Shown here piece by piece: positions 44,001-59,200 of a stretch of DNA of 64,000 bases. This DNA comes from Prosapia bicincta (taxonomy: Eukaryota; Arthropoda; Insecta; Hemiptera; Cercopidae), in the NCBI GenBank assembly GCA_036971475.1, contig JBAIZL010000003.1, positions 107,527,570 through 107,591,569 of the forward strand, in the 5' to 3' direction. Each line of letters starts with the position of its first letter. Positions within the stretch are counted from its first letter, which is position 1. Under the pieces are notes generated by a model that saw nothing but the letters and a program-made list of their open reading frames with translations, was not told where the DNA came from and did no database searches. The position numbers were made by a program, and so were the translations under genes.

Positions 44001-45582
44001 CAGAAGTGTCCAGGGGTCATAATTCAAAATACCTAAGTTAAAGAATTATTTTGGTAATTTGTTACCATTTAACAGGAATTTTAAAAAACCCTAAACAAAC
44101 TGCGTAAATCAGAAGAAAGATAATTAATTCCAACTTCCACAGTTAAATTCTAATATTTAATAACAGGTTTACAAGTAAATTAATCAAAGGGGTGAGTTTC
44201 TTTTTAAAATTCCTTCTATTAGCTCACACTCTCCTGATATATATCTTGTACAAAAATTTAATCGTTAATAAAATACGTTTTCATTTTTCCAATCAAGTTC
44301 AAAAACATTCTTTTAAATCTTTAGTGGATGACAATTGATGTTAATAAAGTTTTTTTCAAATATTTGTTTAATAATTCAATCATAAAAAATTGGAGGTCTA
44401 TCCGGATTTGAACTGTGAATCTTCATGTTCAAAGTCTAGCGTGCTGTGCCACTGTACCAACTTTACAATACCAAGATGAATTTTTCAGACGTATATGAAT
44501 TTTTTTTCATACAACCTACATTGTACAACCTTAAACTGTTTCATTGTTACCACAAAATATTGCTGCAGGGTTAAAAACTAATTAAATTAATAAAATAGAC
44601 AAACAAACTGGAAATAAGCATACAATGGTAAAAGTTTTCTTCCTTAACCTTGGCAGTAATTTACATGAACAAATTTTTTTATATTACTTGTTTTTGTAAA
44701 GTTCATAAATGCCTGGCATTAGCTTTGATAAGTATAGACATTAGTTTCCTGAAAAAGTGTTTGGTTAAATAAATGATCAATTATTTGTTCCTTTTGAAAA
44801 CTTGTTAAATTGCAATTAGTACCAGTAGAAAAAGAAATAAATGCATTTTTATATCGGAGCAGAAAATATTTTTGTATGCGGGTCTTTTATGTGCTCAAAT
44901 GAAAGGCAAATTCTATTTGAAAACTTTAACAGAATGAGTAAATATACTTAGATATTGCTACTTTATAATATTAAAAAATTGAATTGGCTACATGTATACT
45001 CCCTACATATGTTTTGCATTCTCTAAAGGCAAACTGACTGTTGAAACACTCTTTTAGATGATATACATGTATGTAAAAAAAACAAATATTTAAGGCTCAA
45101 TTATACAACTAGTGTAATATAGAATAAATAAAGTACACAAAAATTGTAATATAGTTTAATAATAGAATATAGAGTATAATAGAGTATACAGTTTACATAG
45201 TAGAGAGCAGGTAAATTTCAAGATGATAAATCTAGCAAATGAGGTAACAAAATAAATAAATAAGTAATAAATAACAGAAATTTTTTAAATTTTAGTATCA
45301 TAATTACCTGTCAAACCTAACATTGTCCCACTCCCCACTCCCAGCTTTTTGGAGCACCTCCATTAGTCAAAATTTGTTATGAACTTCTGACTGATGGAGG
45401 TGCTCCGAAACGTGTTCACGGGGAGTGGAACAATGCTACGATTGGCAGGTAATTATGATACTCAAAATAAAAACAAGAATGTAAATCCTAGCGGAAAAGT
45501 AGAAAAATATTAAAAGTAACAAGATAATGACGTTATAGAAAATTTTATAAAGTCTCAAAAAATAAAGAATAAGAAATGGTGG

Positions 45583-45650
<68 letters not shown>

Positions 45651-47881
45651 TTATTTATTAAAATAAAATAATGCATACATTTATGACATTTAGAAACAGT
45701 GGTCTCATTAGATAAATAAATAAATAGGAATCAGTTTTAGGAAGGACTTAAGGTGTATAAATGTAATTATAAATAAAGTAAAAATATAGCATAAATAGAG
45801 GCATAGCGACAAAAATAATATAAGGCTTACATTTTTAAAGTTTGAAATTCTTTTAAAAATATCGTGAAATTTATACAAAAATTTAATTTTTAGTTAATTA
45901 CAGGTTAGCTAGTGAGAACTATTCACAAAGGTAAAAGTCAAAAAGTGAACTCAAAATCTGACTAAAAATTAGTTTCTAATAAACAAACACAGAACAACCT
46001 AGTTTTGGCGACGATGAGATGTCAGCTTCCTCAGTGCTTGACTGCTACAGTAGTAGTAGTAATGTTTGTTTATTAAAAACTAATTTTTTGTGAGGTTTTG
46101 AGTTTACTATTTTGACTTTTACCTTTGTAAAAATTTAATTAATTAGTAATTTGGTGAAGGTATAAATTGGGAGGCCTTAGTAAAAACACAATAAGTGTTT
46201 TAATAGTGAACCAATAGTTTTGGTTCATCCTAAATTTTGGCAATTTTATTATGTTGTAGCATAAATTCATTTTCAAATGAATTAGTTATCAAATGATGGA
46301 GATGTAGTATATTTTAATTCATAGTCAATATATATCTATTTATACATGCATACTACAGGAACTTTCTTTTACTAGGTTATACATTCAATACATGAAATGG
46401 TATTAATTATTTTGAGAAAATGGAATAAATAATATTTTTAGGAAAGGGTTAGATAACTAGAAAGAATGTAGTGTCATTTATAAGGTAATTAATAAAAAAT
46501 CCTGAATAAATTTAATAACTTTTTATTCTTGTAAATATTATTATATTACCTCAAAAATATTTATATTCAAATTTAAACTGTTATTAAAAACAAGTTGACC
46601 GTTTGTTTGTTTGATTGTTGGATATTGTTATTGCTTAAATAATTTTCCCAATTGTATCCTTTGTTTGATAATAATGATTCAGTTTTTATAATTGTTTTAG
46701 TGCCTGCATTTCAGTTAGAAAATTAATAAGGTCAGTATTTGTATACTCAGTATTTTCTCATACTTGTATAAGATCGCATATTCTCAACAAAATCTAAAAG
46801 TATATACCCAACCCTTGTAATTTAAACATTAATTTTACATTAATTAAACATATATTTTTGATATATTTATGACTCTGCTCCATGCTATAGCAAAAAATTA
46901 TAAATGTTATTTATATTGCTTTTTCTCACAAAATTACGTTTTTCTAAGTAGGAACTGTTACAGAACTATTTTGTGCTGGTATAAGAATATTTAGACATTT
47001 TTCCAGAGGTCTATGACTATAACTCTTCAAAACGGTGAACTTTTGAACTGATTGGATGATTAGATGATTCATAAATAGTATGATGTATATGTTATAATTT
47101 CATATAATTTTTAATTAGTGTTTGGATGATTAAATGACTCATGAATAATATGGTATATATGTTATGATTTCATATACATATTTAATTAGTGTTCATTGTT
47201 TGTAGTATGTATGAGGTCATTTGTACAATAAAATCTTTGTGATTGGTCATGATATTGATATTTGTACAAAATATAAGATATTACAATACAGTTACTATTT
47301 ATTAGGAATATACTGTCAGTCTTTGTATGATATCCCTCTGAGGATGGTTACTTGGTAACTGAAATGAACTTGAAGGTAAAATAAAGAAAGTTTGTGGTTA
47401 AGAGGTTTTTATGTATTTATTATTACAATATAGTTATATTATTATAAATAATCTTTACAATGATGTTACTAAGAAGGTTGTTGAAGGTTTGTTGTTTTTT
47501 TCACTAACCTTATTCATGTTTTATACAGAACTCTGTACCACGAGTCGGACATTTATCTACTAGATGATCCATTTCGATGGCTGGGTCGCCAGGTTTCTGA
47601 CAGGATCTTCACTCGTTGCATACTCAAGCTATTGAAGGATAAAACAGTGATTTTGGTAACAGACAAGCACCGCCACATTGTTAAGTCGGATTTGATTATA
47701 GCTCTGAAAAATGTAAGCAGGTTTAGTTAGATGTAGTATTCAGATTATATCTTTGATGTTTCAGTAAAGACACTTTTATTGAATTTTTTTATTTACAAAA
47801 ATTTAATTTTTAAAAGTTAGTTAATTTGTACTTAGGTAAAAATTGAGTAAAACTTGGTAAACTTGGTTAACAAGAACAGTG

Positions 47882-47944
<63 letters not shown>

Positions 47945-48057
47945 CAAAGCTTTTAGCCAATTAAATAAGTATTTAATAAAATACGGCTTTTATATATATA
48001 TATAGTCTTGATATTTTACGTTATCCATTGTTTTTCCATTGCACTGACCTTATGAAG

Positions 48058-48127
<70 letters not shown>

Positions 48128-48356
48128 TTTCACTTATGTACTTAAACAAGAATCTTACTTGGTATTTATGCAAGCGCTTTCAGAAGCTAGCGGTGCTTCC
48201 ATCATCTGGCATACTCATGCGTATGGCATACGTATGCCAGATGATGGAAGCACCGCTAGCTTCTGAAAGCGCTTGCATAAATACCAAGTAAGATTCTTGT
48301 TTAAGTACATAAGTGAAAGTGATAAGTGTATACAAGAAAACAGTGTTGCATAATCT

Positions 48357-48406
<50 letters not shown>

Positions 48407-51400
48407 CTTTGTTCATAGTATTAGCTACAGAATCAGCTCCCTATGTATGAACTCATACAAACACACACACACACACACATATTCAAAACACAACACATGC
48501 ACACACACACATTCAAAACACAACACATGCACACACACACACTATATCACTATATAAATTTATATTTTAAAACTTTTACCTTATTATTATTTTCAGACAA
48601 AGGAAAAATCCATTGGTATATAGACAGATATTTCAGATTTAAATGATATATCATCACTTTTTTTAGCTCAAAGTTGACTTTTAGGATCAAATTTGTTTGT
48701 AAATTAATTATATTTAAATCAGTTTTGTTGAACACTTATACATTTATACTTTTTATTTTTAATTTTGTCAATTTTAGTTTCTCTAAGAGTGAAACTACAT
48801 TTGCATAATGGAATTCAAAATTAATAATGCATTACTTGAATGTTTTAAACTAGGGATGGGCCGATTCCGATTCTCGATTCCAGGAATCGTCGATTCTAGG
48901 TGGTATCGAGGAATCGTCGATACTCGATTCTTCATCATAAAAGTGTCGATTCCGATTCCACACGATTCCGAATATTTATAAAAATACGTGTCGGACCAAC
49001 TGGCCCAACATAGTTTTTTCCTACCGTAAATGAAACGTAAATAAACTCCGTCGGACCAATTTACCCGACATTGTTTTTGATTTAATTAAATTTTATTATC
49101 TGTGCCACACTGTTTTGATATTTTTTGTGTTTTGTGTTAGCAAGAAACAACAAAACCATAATTTCATGTCCCGGCTACCCAAATAATAAATAGACTGGTG
49201 ATAAAAGTGTTTTTACGCCTATCACTAAGACACGTAAACGTATCACATGTGATTGATTTGTGAGTTTATAAATATTTTGAATATAGAACTAAAGTGTAAT
49301 ATATTCTCTCTCTGATAAGTAATGCTACAGGTCCAGTAAATACTATCCAAGATTCATATTAAGTAAAAGTTTTAACACCAAATAATATACTTGTTAAGGA
49401 ATTTACGTTATAATTTACTTCCTAGTAAGGATGAGTTTATCTAAGTGTATCAATGTTTGTACTTAACTTTCACAAAGTCCGTTTTTAAGGATTATTTTAC
49501 AACTAAATATTTAGTCAATTTTTCCGACTTACTTTTAAGGTTTTGTGAAATTTTGAAAACAGTAGTGAAAATCATTACAATACGTTATAACAAATATGTG
49601 TGTCGGCCCGTAACTACGGACAAAAAGCTCTTAGAATAACATCATGTTTTTAATCCCGTCGGCGTTTATCTATCAAACAAAAACTATCATAAATACATCT
49701 GTAAGTAGTGTGAAGCTTGTTGTTAAATACTGTGTCTTAATTTTTCCAAAAGTAGCAACACCAGCTGAGTAGTACTAATAAACATAAAGCTTCAAGAGGC
49801 CTGGCGGTATTCGGTTCAGGGTACTGGCCGTCGCGTCAATTCGATGACGGTTAACAGAAACTGACGGTGGAAAACCACATAATATATCAAATGTGAAAAA
49901 GCACTTAAACATCATTCATTTTGCCCAAATTTATCAACAAAAAAGATCTATACTTAAAGAAACTTTATCCTCAGACACAGGACCTACAAGTGATAGTCGG
50001 TTAAAAATCAACTGGGATTGAGTAATAAATACAAAATAGGCCTGAATCAGTTGCACTTGTTCCAGACACCGGCAGAAAAAAAGGTCCCACCAGATGTGGA
50101 GAAGGTATGCCCCACTAATCCAGAATGTTGGGGAAGAAGGTACCCCAGGGAAATTGATAGTAGAAGAAGAAGCAAACAATTATCTGGGGGAACCATTAGC
50201 CAGTCCAGATTGTAATGTTGGGAAGTATTTGGCAGTACAAAGTGCCAAATACCCTCATTTAAATGCAATGGCAATAAAATACCTGTCTGCCTACTCGCGA
50301 CAGTGTTTTCTGAAAAACCTTTCTCAACTTCAGGAGCTATATGTGACTAGCGATGAAACTAGCTTGACCCACAACGTATTCAAATGCTTGTGTTTTTGAA
50401 CAGAAATGTACATTACCTGCCAGACTTTTAAATATTAAATACTATCCTATTTGTATTAATTTTTTACTTTTTATGTTGTTCGTTTGTTTTTAATTTTTGT
50501 TTTGTTTGGGAGACAATGTAAATAGGCTTAGGAATTTTTTCAAACATCATAAAATAAGTAAAGTTCACATTTTTAACTTTAAAATAAGTCATTACTTTAT
50601 TCTGATATGTTTTTATGTTTAAAAAAATTCCTATTGATAAATCAAGGTTGAAGGTTTTGTGTAGCCTATTACATTAAAACAACTTTTAAAAGGTTTTGCC
50701 GTATGACCAAGATGTTAACTAAATTAATTATTAGAGAACTAGAATGTAAGCTAATATAACTTGAAAGAATCGAGAATCGAGTAAAGAATCGAGAATCGAA
50801 CGGAAAATTTTAGAATCGGAATCGGAATCGAAAATTTTAGGAATCGGCCCATCCCTATTTTAAACGCTCCTCTCAAATGCTTTATTATCATCAAACATTT
50901 TACAATCTATGCTTATTTTACTAAATAACAATTTTCACTAGCTATATTGTAACTTGAACTGATGAAATGTTGAAATTATGAGTAACATTATTTTAGTTGC
51001 TTGTAATCTTCTTGAATTCACTGATTAAACTACAATAAAATAATACTTAACTAAGAGAATACATAAGGGCTTACTTGCCGACACGTTTTGAAACAATTGT
51101 CCTTTTTACAAGAGGCTTTGGTTTGTAAAAGAAAAGATTGTTTCGAAAGGAGTCAGCTTGTAAGCCTCTATTTACTTAGTTAAGTATTATTTAATTATAG
51201 TAACATTATTTTATTTTTAAAAAAATGCTTATTTTAACTGTAGGATTAGTTTTTGAAAGTAAAAGAATAAAGTCGCAAGAATTGATAATCTATGTAGTCA
51301 CAGTTTTAATTTTTGTCTTTCCTCCAGGGTAAAGTTGAAGGATATGGCACATTCTCACAGCTGGTAAATCATATCTCAATGTTGGAACAAGCTTCAGATT

Positions 51401-54400
51401 TGACATCAGATGACCTTGACACTGACAGTGAAGAATCTGATGTTGAAGAACCTACAAACAGCTCATCGAACAATAAGTTTAATATCGTGGAGTGTTCATA
51501 CAACTACTGTCGCAGATATTCCTACTATCCACATCCTGTAAGCGTAACTAAATATCTTTAATAAATATCACTTGATTTTCACATATTTCCTATTTAACAA
51601 AATTAGTAGAACTTTTTGTAAACAATATTCTACCTAATGTCTAATATCTTTAGACACAAATACAAAAAACTTATGTTGTAAATGTTTTATAATTTTATTT
51701 AGCGATCTTAGTTTTAAATGTATAATGTATATTTAAAAATTAAATTAATCTCACATAGTTATTTGAGTAACTAAATGAAAACTATTAACTTACTTGCTCG
51801 TGCGTTTGAAACAATCGTTTCATTGAGAAAGCTAACTGCTACTAGTGGCGATCTTTTGAGGCTGCAAGTGTATGATTTATGGGTTCGAGGGGAGTGTGAT
51901 AAGCAGGCTGTGAATTATATAATGGAAAGGGATCTTAGATTCAAAGTGTGTGAGGTTGTTTAAGATATGTTGTGTGATGTTTGCATATTTCAAATTTTTA
52001 TACACATAAACAACACATCCAGGCTAATTAAAATATATTCCATTGTAAAAAACTAAATACCACAGAAAATTTTAAAGTATACTAACATCACACAACACAA
52101 AAACAACATTTCTTAAGGGACCACACACATTTCAAATTTAACATCTTTTTCCATTACATTGTTCACAAACCTCCTATTTCACACCTCTCCACACAAATAA
52201 ATCATACGCTTGTAACCTGAGTGATTGTTGCCAGTAGCAGGTTAGCTTTGTCAATAAAACAACTATTTCAACAAGTATAGTGTGGACCACATAACCTTGC
52301 ACTTGACCTTGAGAGATCTCAGTAGGCACCGAGAGATGGAGGGCTGTGTTGAGTCAACATAAATACATTCAAACGTGATAAAGACTGTTAAAACACTGAC
52401 TTGCAAGAGATGGTATTCTATCTCATTGATAATATCTTATTGATACTATATAAATTCAATGATAAATTAGCTTTGGTATGAAATAACAAACAGTTTTGAA
52501 ATATGTATACACATATCGGATGTAGAAGCTATTGATATATATGTATATAGAATATTCTGAATATGCAACATGTTTTCAGAATCGATAGTACACATGATAT
52601 TTCGTGCTTTCTCTCAAGTCCAAGTACACGTAAAAGTGGTTTGCACTATAAGTTAATAGTTTTCACTTAGTTACTCAAATAATTATGTATTATTTATTCA
52701 ATAAATTCAAGATGGTTAAAACTAGTAACTTTAAATTAGTCTATTCATTTTGGATTTACAAATATCATCTATTTACCAAACCATATCCAGTATAATAAGA
52801 AAGTAGTAATTCTTGAGTCTTTTATGTATTTAATGTTGCAGCAAAGTCCAGTGATGAAATCAGCTAATAAAATACTTCCCTATGCAGGCGTGTCTCAGCC
52901 AGAGACAAAACCTGTCACTGTTTGGTGTCAAATGTTCCCTGTGATTGCAAAAACACGCTGCAAATTTGCATTGACTATGATTGTATTGGGCCTCATCGCT
53001 ACACAAGTGTTTCTCACTGTTTGGGACTTTTGTTTTATTGTCGGGTATGTATATAAGTTTAACTGTTTAAATTGTGAATTAAATTAATTTAAAAAGGTAG
53101 TAACTTAATGCTTACATATGCATCTATAAATAAGAATGAAGCAGCTAAAATCCAAGCACTTACCTAAGGAAGAAAACTTTTAAGTTTCACTAATTTAATA
53201 CAGAGTCATTAACAACATATGTGGATGAATAGGTTATCGTAATTAATTTTTTTAGGTATGATAAACAGGTGTTATGAAACAAGACCAGTGCTTAAATGGA
53301 ACATTTTCATTAAAAAAGTTCAAGTGAATAATTATTTTAAAGATTTTAAAATTGTACTTCTACAAAAATTTTTCTTTCTTCAGGCAATAGTTCTCGTCAC
53401 ATTTTGTATTTCCTTCAGAATTATTTTCTGCATTATCCTCCCATCTGTTGTGATTTATTAAACCTTATTATAAAAACAGCAGAAGCATAGACTTTGTTTT
53501 TGTAAAAGTTATTATTATTATTTTTGTTTTTATTTAAAAGACCCTGATGATATTTTTATTTTATATATTTTCAATCATACTATGAAAGGCGGTCTTTAAT
53601 AGTGCTAATTGAATATATTTTTGAAAAATATTTATTATTGTTGTTTGTTTTCAGTAAATAAACCTTGGTTCTTTGGTGTTGTTTTTGCTGTAGCTATACC
53701 AGACATTTTTGAAAATCCTACAATTTCATCTCTCCTTTTTAAACAAATTAGTTTATTGTAGATAAGTTTATTTTATATAGAAGCTGCTGATAATTATACA
53801 TAAAATAATACTCTCGTATTATTTATTACATTATAATAGTTCATTATTATTATTATTATCTATATCATATCGTTATCTAAGAGCTTTTTAAATATATATC
53901 AACTAATCCTTGCTTTAAATGAAACCAGGCAAACAAAATTCACAATAAGAGTACCAATGTTAGATTGGATCTAACATAGTGATCTGACCTCTCATCTCTT
54001 CATATAGATAGTGATATTATGGTCCCTTTTATCATTAGAGCTAACATCTATTACCACTACCAACCATTCTTCACCCTCAGTTAAACTTATGACAATATAT
54101 AGGCAATAAAGTACAGTAGAGTCTTGATAATTTGAGTTGAATGGGACCGAGACCCCCTAAAACTCAGATTACACGAAATAAGTTCCCATGCATTAGAAAA
54201 AATAGGACTTCTAATGAATCATAATACAGTGAAACCCCCCATATCCAGATCAGTGTGGGGACAGCCATGTCAGGATTTATTAATAGCAGGAATAAAGACC
54301 AGTCTAGCTAATCATGAGTGTCTGCATTGTTTGATTGATTTGTTTGCTTCAAGAGAGTTTATTTTCTGATATGTCACCATAAAACTAGACATTTGTGCTT

Positions 54401-55926
54401 TCTAAGGGATATTTATCAACTGTCAAAACTTACAGCACAAATAAAGAAAGTAATTTATCGGCCATTGACCTTCTGTCAGACATCTAAACAAATCTGATAT
54501 GGACATTGATATAAACAAATCTGATATGGACATTGATACACAGCTGATAAAGTTGGGTCTGTAGAACACTATATTGATATAAACATTTCTTGGAAATATA
54601 AACATTTCTTGGAAGCCTGACTCACTTCCTTTGCATAAGGTATTGATATAAATATTTCTTGAAGGCACAACTAATTTTCTTTATAGCTATAAACATTTCT
54701 TGGACATCTAACTCATTTCCTTTTAAATAAATAAAATAGGCTCAAATAGCAAAAGGCTCGAATATAACAGAAGCTCCAAAAATCGGGACTCGGATTTTCG
54801 AGTCTCTACTGTATAGGTAAAGTCTTAGGTAACATTCTTGCTTAGTAACTCTTGCATAGTGAAGCACTGTAAAACTAGAGGTTTGATCTAACTGTAATCC
54901 TACACCTATAGAAACATTTAATTTCAAAATTATTAATTTTTTTTTTAGATTAGATTCAACAGCAAACAGTACATGGCACCACTTGCTAAAGACACCTCTG
55001 AGTAAAGAAGATACGCCTTTACCTGCACTCTGGTATCTGTCCTTGGGTGCAGTGCTTGTCGGTGTAGTGGTTAGTTATTCAGTTGCTCGGACTATTAATA
55101 AGGCAAGCAATAGCGTGCATGACAGCCTGGTAAAGTCTTTCTTTCAAGCTCCAATTACATTGCTTGATCAACAACTTCTTAGTGAGTATTGTACTAACTG
55201 ATTTGTAGGAGACAGAGTGACATATTGTCTTGAAAACTAATTATTATTATTTTGTTTACAGCTGGTTTTAAGATTGACACATTATTTCTCCTTATACCTA
55301 ATAGTAAACATGACTTGAGAGATTACAAAAGCTAAACAGATGAAATAATATACATTTTCTACCACCATTTTTAACATTAAAAATATTGAGTTAATACTTT
55401 CATTGAAAAACATTTTTAACAATTTTAAATCCCTTTGTCTAAATTAATTTCAATAAACTACTACTGATAAAACTTCTATAAATTAATACAATGAAAGATA
55501 ACATTTACATTAAATAAGGCAATAGATATATCTCTTACTCCTTCCCCATACCTAGGACATATTTCTTAAATAAATAGATCCCTAAATGCCAAATAAAATT
55601 GGAAAATAAATCTTAAGTAATTATTGAGTAACAGTATAAACTGATAACTTACTTGCTGACCAGTTGAAACAATCGTTTCATTGACAAACCCAACCTACTT
55701 CATAACATTGGCTAAGTTTTGAAACATATCAGCAAGTAAGTTATTGATTTTCACTCAATTACTCAATAATTACTTACAACTTATTCAGTGGATACAAGAT
55801 GATTACAACAACCAACTTTAGAAAACAAATGCTTTTTTTTCACAAAAGTAATTTCGGTTTTTTAATCCTACTGGTAAATGATTAATACTACCAATAAGAA
55901 ATAATTAAAAACAGTCATATTAGGTT

Positions 55927-56002
<76 letters not shown>

Positions 56003-56202
56003 ATATATAATATATATATATTCTTGATATTTTATGTTATCCATTGTTTTTCCGTTGCACTGACTTTATGAAGTTAATATATTACTATTGTAAGTAACTT
56101 TATCCACCATTAAGTGCAATGATTTTACCTTGAGTGATGTGGCGCCTTTCGGTCACTTGACCATTGTCGAATCACTGATTACTTTTTCTTAATTTTTTTA
56201 AA

Positions 56203-56258
<56 letters not shown>

Positions 56259-59200
56259 TGAAATAAGAAAATTTTCATAAACAAGAATATATTACTTCAT
56301 TTTAATGTTTGTTGAAGCTTTTCGCTAATTTACATTATCAGCATTTTCAAAATTTATAAATCACTGTTCAGTTATGTGACTATAGTCACTGTTCAGTTCT
56401 TACTCTAGTCACATAACTGAACAGTGAATTATAAATTTTGAAAATGCTGATAATGTAAATTAGCAACAAGCTTCAACAAACATTAAAATGAAGTGATATA
56501 TTCTTGTTTATGAAAATTGTATGAGTGATTCAACAATGGTCAAGTGACCGAAAGGCGCCACATCACACAAGGTAAAACCATTGCACTTAATGGTGGATAA
56601 AATTACTTACAATAGTAATATATTAACTTCATAAAGTCAGTGCAACGGAAAAACAATGAATAACATAAAATATCAAGTGTATATATATATATATATATAT
56701 ATATATCATGATATTTCACGTTGTCCATTATTTTTCCGTTGTACTGACTATATGAAGTTATTATTATTACCTCATCACATAGGGTAATGAGCAGTTTTTC
56801 TGCACTTAGTGGTGGAAAAAATTATTTACAAGTAATAATAATTTCATATATATAATAGAATAGTAAAAATTGAAATTTCAATACTGTTTATATATTTTGG
56901 TATGATGAATGCATAAATAAGTTTTTTATTCTAAATAAAATAACTAAAATCAACCAGTCAATGAAATACGCACTAGTTTTCAGTTTCTTTTCAGTGAAAC
57001 TAATCACTTAATCTGTGTGACTTAGTTCAAAACAATTCTGAGCGAGGTGAAAGAAAATCTTCCTCACTTTCACTTTTATCACTGTAGTTTTGTTGAAAAT
57101 TTTCTTACCTTTCTAGACATCATCAATCACTCTGTCGTCAAACATTCTAAAATGACATTCCGTAGCCTAGATGACATTCCCTAAAATAACGAAGTTATAT
57201 AAATCTGAGTCATTGGCCACACATCTTATAAATTTGGTTTTTCACCCAAATAATAAAAAAATAATGACATATTTAAATATGCTTTGGTTTAGTGTGATAA
57301 AACTAATATATTATGTCACTGGTATTAGTCATCTATCACTTTACAAGAAGCTTCAAGGAAGTTTTTGATAATTTGATAAGGGTTTTAACAGCTTTAACTA
57401 TTTATGAAATCTTCAAAGAGTTTACCAATATAGTTGTAAATAAATAAACTCTATATAGCAATTTATTCCCACCTATTTATCAATTTAACTTGGCAGAAAT
57501 ACAGATCAAATCCTGTTATAAGGAATACCAACATAATGAGATTTTCAGTATAATGAATTTTCTATCGTGTTTTGTTTGGTTCGCCTTATAAATATGTATG
57601 TAACAAATCCTGTTTTAATGAAACAATAACATGTAAATTTCAGTAAAACAAAATATTTTTAGTGTAAAACATTAGCTCGTACCTATCTACTTTACACGAT
57701 GTTCCAGTTACAATGTTTCAAAATTTTGGTTCTGCAAAGCAATTCATTTTAATGAATGAAACTACGAAACTTGCGTAAAAAATAACAGGCTTTTAAAAAT
57801 AAACTCCCAAGTTAAGTTCATATTTTAAATGAGATTTTAAAAGATATTTCATTATAGTGTTTATTACTCAATACTTTATTAGAAATTAGTATCTACCATA
57901 TAAAAGTGTACTCCTACAACAAAACATATTAAAAAGTGCTCTTAAATAGTATGTATTCAATTTCTATTCAAACATTCTGCTTAAACAATATTAATTTCTA
58001 TAAATTTTGAAAGGTAAAGATGAAAGTTTTTAATGCATTTTAGTACTGTAATGTAACAATAAGCCTACATTTTGTTATAACAAAATTTCAGTTTAGTGAA
58101 ATGTTTTTTGCAGTTCTGATGATTTTGTTATAACAGGATTTGTCCTGTACTAACTGTATTTCTCAGATGTCTTTCACACTTGGTGCGTGCAGTGAGAAAA
58201 TCAGTAATTAGTGTTTTAATTAAAGTTAAATTGATTACTATATGATTAGTTAAAAATTTCAAGATGTACAATCCACCAATTGAAATTCTTTTGTTTAATT
58301 TAATATTTATATAAATATATACTTGTTTTATTTTTAATAGACAAAATGTTTGGATGTCTGACACAGGAAATGAAAACCTTGGATGAATTTCTAGTTCCAG
58401 CTTTTCTCAGTCTAATCCAGGTAGTTATATGATTTAGAAACAAGATAGATTTTATCAGTAAATATATATATAGGATACATAATCATTTTTAAATACTTTG
58501 CATGCTTCTAATAAAATAAAATGAGTAAAATTATGTTGGTTAAACAAACATAATGAGTAATGAACACAATGAATTAACTAATTATATTTTTTGCAGTAAA
58601 ACATAATTCATTTTTATTGGTGATGGTTGGTTATGATAAGAGGTTACTACTGTATAATAATAACAATCATTAACTCTTGAAATCATTACAATAATTGTTA
58701 CTTATCATGATCTACATGGATAGTAACAAATGTTTCTGGAACATTAATTATTTCATGTCGGCTAATGGTTGGGTTTCTTACTAAAAAGAATTTTTAAACA
58801 TTGAAACTGGGTTTATTAAGAGCAATATACTACTCACTAATACAGGTATATGACGATACATTATGAACCCAAGAACGCTCGGGCTGTTAGATTTGAATCT
58901 AAAATTTTTAGTTGCTGTGAAGGAATTATTTTATCTTTTCGTTGTATGTAACTGAGCTTCTAAATATAGTTTCTCAAGGATCTTAGCCAGCTGCCATCCG
59001 AGTTTCGAGTAGATGGATTGGTTTAGATGGTAACCAGAGGTGAGAGAATTGACAATGTTAGGGAGCGCCTACATGTACGAGCGATCACATACTTATTATA
59101 ATCCATACAATTAAAATTTATAATTTAAAACAAATAATAACAATAATTACAAAATTTTAGATTTACCCTAAAACGATATGAATTATCGCAAGAGTTTCTA

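Larger units (their letters stand above)
48124..48404. repeat. PLE family L foldback and (TA)n
   Basis: Near-perfect palindrome (48124-48322): cactttcacttatgtactt ... centred at about 48222, with identical hammerhead-like motifs on both strands. Followed by gtgtatacaagaaaacagtg and (TA)n 48361-48404. Confidence 0.85.
56018..56850. repeat. PLE family K foldback(s) with internal and flanking (TA)n
   Basis: Outer arms gatattttatgttatccattg and inverse caatgaataacataaaatatc (56018-56670); inner palindrome centred near 56398. (TA)n at 56207-56256 and 56680-56706. A third partial K end follows at 56707-56850. Confidence 0.75.

Noticed and set aside
33693..47712. Calling the ABCC gene a dead pseudogene because of its broken catalytic motifs
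   Set aside because: All 18 exons stay open, phases match, and GT-AG sites are intact; decay would be expected to leave stops over 2.8 kb of coding sequence. Kept as a divergent gene.
48028..48416. Open frames containing long IY repeats
   Set aside because: Translated (TA)n microsatellite.
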